Positions 56,637-64,000 of a stretch of DNA of 64,000 bases are shown here, piece after piece. The notes below the pieces were generated by a model. The model was not told the DNA's origin. It searched no databases and saw only the letters and a program-made list of their open reading frames with translations. Origin of the DNA: Glossina fuscipes. Lineage: Eukaryota; Arthropoda; Insecta; Diptera; Glossinidae. Location of the stretch: the NCBI RefSeq assembly GCF_014805625.2, contig NW_023998464.1, positions 9,524,446 through 9,588,445 on the forward strand, in the 5' to 3' direction. The position numbers and the translations under genes are program-made. Each line of letters begins with the position of its first letter. The first letter of the stretch is position 1.

Positions 56637-58059
56637 ACACTAAAACTGTTTTAATCATTATGATATTAAAGGATCAAAAATAAAAGAAAGTGATTTTAAT
56701 ACATTTGCAACACTTTTTCACATGAAGGACATTTCCATTCGGTGAAAAGCTGCCACGGACAAAAATGACAACTTGACCCTCACAAGTTTGAAATCGGTCT
56801 CTTCAACACAAGAGGTGCGCGGCGTATTCAAGGCAGCATACATAATTTTCTATACAAATATGTAGCAACATATGGTGGAAAAACTTCAGAGAGAACTTCG
56901 ACAAAAATATTACTTAATTCTAAATTACAAAACACCACCAACAAAGGGTATATATATATTGTGAGGACCCAAGGTCGTCTCTCGTTTTGACCACACGGGT
57001 TCTCCGTTTTTGACTGTGGAGAGAGCACTGGTAGACAGTAAGATACGGTAAGAATAGGATAAACATAGTATAAGAGTAGAATAAATATAGGATAAGAATA
57101 GATTAAGATAGGATAGTAATAGATTACTACCCTAATAGATTAAGAATAGAATAGGAATAGAATAGGATAACTTTAGTTTAGTTAAGAGAGTCGCGTGGCG
57201 TGGTTTTCGAGTCGCCGGATAAGAGAGACGTGGCTTTGAATAAAAAATCTCTAATAAAATAATTATAAAATAAAGAGTCCCTGCAAAAATATAAATTTCT
57301 TGTGTATTTCCATTTCCCTGGGCCCGAGCAGGGACTCTTCATTCTTTCGAAACGCGAGTAAGATTCAAAAAAAAGACGGCAGAACAAAAAAGAAAGAAAA
57401 GAAAAAATATAATCAAAGTCGAAAACTTTGCAAAAATTAACAAGTCAAGAACATGTCGCAAAAGTTCAAATTAATGAAAAAAAAAACATTTACAAAAGTG
57501 GCAAACAATTTTAACACAAAAGTGCCAAGTGGAAAAAAAAGGAAACAAACAAAATAAAAGTGAAAAATAAAGTTTCTAAAATTTTCTTGATAATACGTTC
57601 GAAATAACAACAAGAAACATACCTCGATAAGGGATGAAATGAATTTTTCATAAAATGCATGCAAAGGCAAGAAATAAATAAATGCTTCTAACGAACGCGC
57701 AACAACAACGCCGGGTATTTAGAAGCCCATAACAATCCATATAAAATCAACTACCGCAATGTCATCGTCGCGAAACCGTTGCCCAGCGAAAAGAAAAAAC
57801 AACAGAGAAATCCGCGGCGAATTGGACGATTGCCAAAATGAGCGTGGGTACATGGACGATCATTCGTGAACAAGTGTTTAAACAGTGCGTGTCGGCTACA
57901 AGCTAACAGAATTAAAGTATACAAAAGGAAAAAAAAGGAAATAAACTACAAAAGTGTCCAACAATTTAAAAAAAAAAAGAAGAGACAAGAAAATTTATAT
58001 ACCAAAATAACAATGTCTTAAATAAATCATACAAGATTGCAAAACCCAAAAAAAAAATA

Positions 58060-59035
58060 AACTTAAACAACCGCAATATTCGGCAAATAACGCTTACATA
58101 AAAATTAAAAGAAACTGGAACTGATTAAAGTGGAAGGTTGAAGTGTTTGCAAAAGCAAAAGAGAAGTACGAGTGAAAGTGTGACGTAAGAAGCAAATGAT
58201 CGTTAGCAAATGCATGTGTTTGCTTGTGTGTGCGCGTAGACAATTTTGCAAATTGGCATAGGTAATAGAAGCATCTGTGGAACATTTTTTTTATATAAGA
58301 AAAAAAAAGAAGGTATATATTAAAAGGTACAGGACAAAAGTAAATTGCTAACACAACTTCACTCAGGAACGAAAGAAAAAACTCAAATTGAACAAGAGAA
58401 AAAAATCAAAATCGAAATGAATGCGCTGGAAAGAAGGAGGAAAATGAAAATCATATACAAAATACCCTCAATAAATTGAACATAATAATGCGAAAACAGA
58501 AAACCATAAACTTAAACAACCACAACATTCGGCAAATAACGCTTACATAAAAATTAAAGGAACTGGAATGGATTAAAGTGGAAAATTGATGTGTGGAAAT
58601 GCATTGAAAGATAAGCACGAACAACAGTGTGACGTAAGCACCAAATGATCATTAGCAATTGCGCGTGTATGCTTGTGTGTGCGTGCAAACAATTTGCGAA
58701 TTTGCATATATAATAGAAGCATTTGTATAAAACCTAGGGGAAAATAGAGAACACACTCAAAAACACAACATGTCTTGAATAAAGGTCAGCACAACGTTGT
58801 GAAAACTAATGAAAATAAACTTAAACCGTCATAATACTTGGCAAATAATGCCTATATATAATTGAAAGACCTGAAACCGAGTAAAAAAGAAAATTGATGT
58901 GTTTGTAAAGGCATTAAAGAAAAGTACGAACGAAAGTGTGACGCAAGAACCAAATGATCGATAGGGTTTGTGTGTGTGTATGATTGTACATGCATGCAAA
59001 CAGTTTGCGAATACGCATATAAAACAATTCGTATA
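58060..59035 (+). repeat. Three degenerate direct repeats inside the LTR-like element
   Basis: Units start at about 58063, 58510 and 58818 with CTTAAAC(A/C)(A/G)CC(A/G)..AT and GGCAAATAACGCTTACATA. They contain AAGTGTGACG(T/C)AAG, CCAAATGATC(A/G), then TGTGTGTG tracts and CA(A/T)TTTG(C/A)(A/G)AAT. Unit length is 220-230 bases and the spacers differ. Function unknown; they could be leader repeats of the element. Confidence 0.8.
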
Positions 59036-59194
59036 AAACTTAATATAAAAGGAAAGAGGAGAAAACTACATATGAAATTTATATGCTGAAAACAGAGGAC
59101 CAAACCAGATTGGTAACAAACTGCACACAGGAGCGAAAGGGGTAATAAAATGGAAGAAAAACTGAAGAAAGCCGCACCTACCCCATGTTAACAA

Positions 59195-59615
59195 GGGTAC
59201 ACCAGTACATCCACTCAGGACGATTGTGGTCAACCCTATACCAACGATAACAACAATCGCCACAGCAGCAGCAATCACAATAACCAACAGCCAACCTACC
59301 TTCCACGCATTACCAACCCCACCAACAGCGACAATAGCAGCAGTAACATCACCATCGTCAACGCATTTCCACTCCAACCACAGCAATAACTCTAAGAACT
59401 TCATCACGCATCAGAATAGCAGCATATACAACAACAACAACTTTAATCTCGCCAAACACCAGGAACAACCAACGCAACTACAGCAACAATTACAGCAACA
59501 GCAGGAGTACAATTACAATTACAACAACATCAGCAATAACCAAAAAAAAAAACTTTCTTAACAACAAACACCAGCAACAGGTACCCCCACCATTACAACA
59601 GGGTATGAGTTCAGG
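59195..59615 (+). other. CAA/CAG-rich (opa-like) tract, possible decayed Q/N-rich exon
   Basis: In successive frames it reads DDCGQPYTNDNNNRHSSSNH, then SSIYNNNNFNLAKHQEQPTQ, then HQQQVPPPLQQGMSSG, ending at CAG|GTCAGT near 59614, a plausible donor. The switching frames and an A-run suggest frameshifts in a former N/Q-rich exon, common in fly transcription factors. Such tracts also arise from simple CAN repeats, so coding origin is uncertain. Confidence 0.35.
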
Positions 59616-61159
59616 TCAGTAAGCAACTTATATACTACTAGTTTTGAACGGAATATGTATCAGTGCCCATGGGCACAACATGTAGGTTTTGCCATAGCAA
59701 CCAAATCCCTAAACGGGCGATTCAATTGAAAAAAAAACAACTGAATATTAACGATCGGACAGCACAATTCTGAGTTATTGTGAAGGTCGAAATTCTAAAA
59801 GTCAAGCAAAATAAAATGATCACGCTAAGTTATAAAATACACGAAATAACAGTAATACTGTGAGAAACCAATGTGGTTCAATGATAAATAGTAGGCTAAA
59901 CGAGAAATAGCTGCAATTAATAACAAAGTTCTGACTCAAAGAAAAGGAAAAAGCCTACAGCCACACAGTTAAAAATTAAAAAAAAAAAAAATAGAAGTTA
60001 AAAAAAAGAAATTACAAGGATAGCGACTTCCCCTCCCTCTTTAATGGAAAATCTAAATATAAAAAAAACATAGCCAAAAGAATCATCTTCTGCAAACTTT
60101 AAATTATATCATAAACTTTTAGAAAGATTTTTTGCATTTACATGTACTAAGAAAGGTAACGTGCGAATGACCGGCATTTGTTATTTGCAAGGCCGAAGGC
60201 TCCACGCATCCCTGTACTAAAGGGATAAACGAACTCACATTTCGTAAATAAATCCTGATCTTGTTTAAAAATCTGTAGGGCGTTTTTAGAAGTCCATCGG
60301 TTATAAAAAAAAATTACAGCAAGATCTGTAACCATTTACATAATATCGAAAACCAAACCTTTAAACTCGAAATAGGGGCGAAGAAGCGGTAACCACCGCA
60401 TTGGGTCATATACACCGTTCAAGATTTGGTGGAAACCTTCTCGTCACAGTGCGACCACAAAGATCGTTCTGAAGAGCAAACATAGAATCGCATTTGTGGT
60501 TGGTTAACACACTGATCGGAAATTACTGAGATTTGAAAATAGATTTAGTTTTCCAAACAAGTGATGCAACTCCGTATTCGTAATTTAAAGATTTCATACG
60601 AATTGAAAAGGGAATACGAAATTTATAGAGGTTTGCTTTGTTAATGCAGCAAATCATCCCCAAAAGGAAAACAACAAAACGATAAATAAATAGAATCATA
60701 AGTGAAGTTGTAAATATTTCAATAAATACACCTCTACAGCCAAAATAAATATAAAGACACTTTATTGCATTGTACGAATAAGCGTTACAAAGTAAGGTGA
60801 TAGGGAGAATAACCAATAAAAGAAAACCCGAAGAAGAAATACATTAGTCGTCCCTAACTTAGGATCCATATGCAATCTATCATTCTGAAATTTTGAAATT
60901 GTACAAATAACAATTACACAAATACTTGAACTATTAACCCCCATAGAAAATTGTACGGGCCAAACGTTAATACAGAAAAAAAAACCACAACAATAGCAAA
61001 CAAAATACATGGGAGAAATAATATAAATAAAGAGAAAAGAAGAAAACATTCAAAAGAAAATAAAAGAGAACATCAGAAGGCAGTTCCATTCTGCTAATTA
61101 TTTATATTACTAACCCTAATTAAGCTAGTATAAGCCATCCAATCGCCAACATGACATTG

Positions 61160-61880
61160 TCGCTTCGCGTCATCTGGGTGATTGAAGCACAGCAACAGCA
61201 TCGACAATTATCCAACTACAAACACCACAACTACCATAACCGCAGCTCCGTTAGCGGCGCTCCCAACTATTACCACAGCGACCACAACAGGTGGCTATCG
61301 CCATAATTACAAAACGGCTACAAACACCGCAACAAACCCAGCCTAATAGTCCACACAACTATAATAATAACGTCCCAGCATCTACATAATCAACAACGTC
61401 ACAGCAACTACGACGAACCAAACAACAACTACGATAAATTCGAAGCCACAAAGATCACATCTACAACAACAACAAAATCACCAACTGCTACGAACAAAGC
61501 TGCAACGAACTACGGTCACGTCAAGCGCTACGAGCACATCATAGTATCGGCAACAGAATGCGAACAACACAAAGAAGCAATAAGTCACCCACAGCCAAGG
61601 GTCTGTCAATCCAGATACGCCCATAGCGGCCAAGGTTGGCACGACCCGCACCTCCCTGGCCAATGGTCCGGCGATGCAATGCCGGAAAGCCAAAGGTACA
61701 CCAAAGCTGACGTGACTAACGGCCAACGATCCGACACCCCGATGTCGGAAAGCCGTACCGCGCAGCGATAGCACCCTGCTCTGCCCAGGCAACAGCCTCT
61801 GCATTACCCCGGAAAATAATAGCATCCTGCTCTGCGCAAGCAAGAGGCTCTCCGGTCACTTACCGACCCAACAATCGTCG
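61160..61880 (+). repeat. CAA-rich and GC-rich tracts with short tandem duplications before the right LTR
   Basis: 61180-61480 is rich in CAA/CAC triplets. 61480-61880 is unusually GC-rich for this window and contains near-duplicates: GGCCAATGGTCCGGCGATG versus GGCCAACGATCCGACACCC, and AGCACCCTGCTCTGCCCAG versus AGCATCCTGCTCTGCGCAA. A minus-strand frame of 121 codons (61478-61843) is a by-product of this composition. Confidence 0.55.
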
Positions 61881-62374
61881 TCAGCAGCAGAAAACGCGAC
61901 TGCAGCAGCAAACAACAGCGCCACACCGATTCCGTCACGGGCCGGCAAATACAGGAGAAGCCACTTTTCTTTGCCCCGAAGAACGAAGGATCTTTGAGGA
62001 CCCATAGTTGTCCCTCGTTTTGGCCTCACGGCTTGTCCGTCTCTGGCTGGGAAGAGAGGATTGCTAGACAGTAATATAGGGTAAGAATAGGATAAACGTA
62101 GTATAAGAATTAGATAAACGTAGTATAAGAGTAGGATAGATATAGCATAAGAATAGGTTAAGATAGGATGGTAATAGATTAAGAATAGAATAGGAATAGA
62201 ATAGGGTAACTTCAGTTTAGTTAAGAGAGTCGCGTGGCAGTTGCCGACGCGAAGGGTCGTTTTCGAGTCGCCGGAGTCCCTACAGAAATATAAATTTCTT
62301 GTGTGTTTTCATTTCCCTGGGCCCAGGGCTGAGCTGCCCCAGCCTTGAGGAAAGGGACGAAAACGCTCTCGCAA

Positions 62375-63710
62375 TATATAAACATGTTTATTATTTATTA
62401 ATTTATTTTTAATCTTTTTTGGCCTACAAAGGATCCTACCGCCCAGCATACGCCTAACAACAAGATATATATGTGAATACAACATTTGTTTTTATTTTAT
62501 TTTAGAATACAAAAAAAATACCGCCCAACAGAACGCTCATAAAAAACCCGCCGGCACACTTATCAACAAGTAATCATCAGGAAATTTCAGGAAAATTACA
62601 GGAAAATTCAGTAATCACTAAATTGTCACATTATACAGATCATCATCCGCAAACACACACCTCGAAACGCACTGCATACCGCATACCACCAATATATTTA
62701 TATATATTTGTTTATATTGTATATATATTGTTACATTATATTTATATTATATATTTCTTATTACATTATATAAATAATGTTATATTGAACTTATATATTT
62801 ATAATACACATTTTGTTTATATATGCATGTGTAAATTAATGAATCTTGTACATAATAGATATATATACTCGCTATTAATGTATTCTCATAAAAAAAAATA
62901 ATGTGCGGGGCTTAATTTATTATATATATATGTATACATATAAATTATCTTATATTTATATATACATATATATAATTTATTATTATATGTATTAAGTTAA
63001 GTTTAACAATTTTTCTAGATCTAGAGGGGATGCCAGCCATTTAAAACTATTGGCAACGCGCTTATCACGCTACTTTAAGATCGCGGGGAAAACCGTGAGA
63101 ATGTTATGGTAAAAAAAAAAAACAGAGGTGTTAAAGTATGTTTAAAGCAATGCCAAAACATTAGGATATTTAATTTTTTCATTTCAATTTACACATAGTA
63201 TGACTTATATAATAGTGTTACAAAAATCCCGAATCTAGTTAATTTCAGCTAAGTCATTTTCCCAAATAATAACTTCCTTAAAGAGAAAAGAAACCGAACG
63301 CACCTTCGCGACGCGTCATGCAGCCGGAGGCCGATGAGAACGATTAGAGTAAAAGCAGACAGGTAAAAACCAAGTGCACATTCGCAGGCGCGTCATGCAG
63401 TTGCCGGGCAAGGAAAACGAGTACCAAAAAAAAAGGTTAACGAATTAAAAATCAAACAATAAAATTAGGTACTGGTAATATGATGGTAAATATGTATATA
63501 AATAGGATATTTGTGAAAGGCAAGAGAAGTAGAAAAAGAATATTTGAGTTAAGCAGTCGGAAGTATTGCCAAAAATAATTTGTAAATAATCCTACATTAA
63601 AAAAAATATAATTGTAAATAGAAAAAAACTTTGAAGTGTATTTCTCTTGAACAAAATATCCGCGATCCAGTGATACGGACAAAAGCGAATTTTATAACAA
63701 TATTCTACAA
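62375..63710. other. AT-rich intergenic DNA with TA microsatellite and a short duplication
   Basis: Long TATATA/TTATATT stretches at 62695-62995. Two related blocks containing CG(A/C)(C/G)GCGTCATGCAG lie at about 63310-63335 and 63385-63410. No gene recognised until 63717. Confidence 0.5.
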
Positions 63711-63717
63711 TTTTCAG

Positions 63718-64000
63718 AACAAAAGGACCCGATAACCTAACACCGGTAATTACCAAGCAAAGTGGTTGTTTTGCGTATAGTAAGAAATCTGAGCCAACTA
63801 AAGTAGAGCACTCTAATCGTATACGCACACCAAAAATTGTTCTAATGCAGTCGACAACAGTAACAGAAGATAGGCAAACTTCCATGAATAGTTCGAGTTT
63901 TGAAAATTTAAACCTAAGTAATATACCGCACGTCGGTTCCAACAATACTGACGCTCAAGTTCAATTTTTATCAAAACGTATACATTTAGATGCATTGTGT
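63718..64000 (+). CDS. Unidentified coding exon running off the window end
   Basis: A CTACAATTTTCAG acceptor at 63705-63717 is followed by an uninterrupted frame of about 94 codons to the last base. It reads TKGPDNLTPVITKQSGCFAY, SKKSEPTKVEHSNRIRTPK, IVLMQSTTVTEDRQTSMNSS, NIPHVGSNNTDAQVQFLSKR and ends IHLDALC. The composition (polar, S/T/N-rich, no low-complexity run) looks like a disordered part of a real protein. The minus-strand frames in the same place are shadows. I do not recognise the family; upstream exons were not identified. Confidence 0.5.

Larger units (their letters stand above)
56960..62373 (+). mobile_element. LTR-retrotransposon-like element without recognisable gag or pol
   Basis: Two direct repeats of about 370-380 bases, 56960-57340 and 61993-62373, share TGAGGACCCA near the start. 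They also share GTAAGAATAGGATAAAC, a run of AATAGATTAAGAATAGAATA-type repeats, TTAGTTAAGAGAGTCGCGTG, and TATAAATTTCTTGTGT with TTTCCCTGGGCCC. The outer ends look like TG...CA, and both flanks are AT dinucleotide runs (possible ATAT target duplication, ambiguous in such sequence). After the left repeat comes CCCGAGCAGGGACTC, resembling a tRNA-type primer-binding site. The interior (57345-61990) has no zinc knuckle, protease, RT or integrase. It holds three degenerate repeats and CAA/CAG-rich tracts, so the element would be non-autonomous. Two independent LTR insertions around unrelated DNA are an alternative. Confidence 0.65.

Noticed and set aside
58094..59407. Minus-strand ORFs of 80-113 codons
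   Set aside because: Shadows of the internal repeats and of the CAA/CAG tract on the plus strand.
59226..59561. A standalone N/Q-rich protein gene of 111 codons
   Set aside because: The open frame crosses several frames of a CAN-rich tract and ends in an A-run. It is kept only as a possible decayed exon.
61478..61843. 121-codon minus-strand ORF starting MLAQSRMLLF
   Set aside because: It is a shadow of GC-rich tandem duplications inside the LTR-like element; no recognisable domain.

Overview
The window looks like nuclear DNA of a higher fly (Diptera, probably Muscomorpha). It is AT-rich and full of decayed non-LTR retrotransposons. Host introns are 50-70 bp with GTAAGT-type donors, apart from one 9.7 kb intron. 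The recognisable host proteins resemble their Drosophila counterparts. There are no bacterial operons, tRNA or rRNA genes, or CRISPR arrays. All assignments come from reading translations by eye; no database search was possible.

Host genes. Only one looks complete: Pect (CTP:phosphoethanolamine cytidylyltransferase), minus strand, seven exons at 23621-35923, predicted 402 aa. The other recognisable host loci are broken or partial: a homocysteine S-methyltransferase pseudogene (1292-2380, minus); two exons of an Ankrd13-family gene (18653-19760, plus), the second split by a Brca2-like insert; a Brca2-like, BRC-repeat-containing pseudogene with introns still present (46970-49118, plus); an AP-3 sigma fragment (40015-40296, minus); and the first exon of Cdc23/APC8 (53749-54275, minus) whose later exons I could not find. 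Two or three further exon-like segments (20320-20937 minus, 39767-39926 minus, 63718-64000 plus) look coding but I do not recognise them.

Mobile DNA. One PHD-finger, endonuclease and reverse transcriptase LINE family without RNase H is present three times (11790-16130 minus; about 26970-29165 plus, inside Pect intron 1; 50921-53590 plus), each copy with its own deletions. A second LINE of the I type, with RNase H, is present at 41379-43560 and as shuffled pieces at 16480-18240. A 5.4 kb element with about 380 bp LTR-like direct repeats (56960-62373) has no recognisable gag or pol, and an inverted fragment of the same LTR sits just upstream of the Cdc23 start codon. Several tandem and dispersed satellites lie between these.

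Reading of the whole. One intact gene lies among several intron-bearing but disabled copies of unrelated genes, dense nested retroelements and satellites. This is what one expects of pericentromeric, Y- or B-chromosome DNA, though that is inference. The most unusual structure is the Brca2-like insert in the Ankrd13 exon: it is bounded by 59-bp direct repeats and its segments are circularly permuted relative to the other Brca2-like copy, as if a circle or a tandem-array unit had integrated cleanly into coding sequence.
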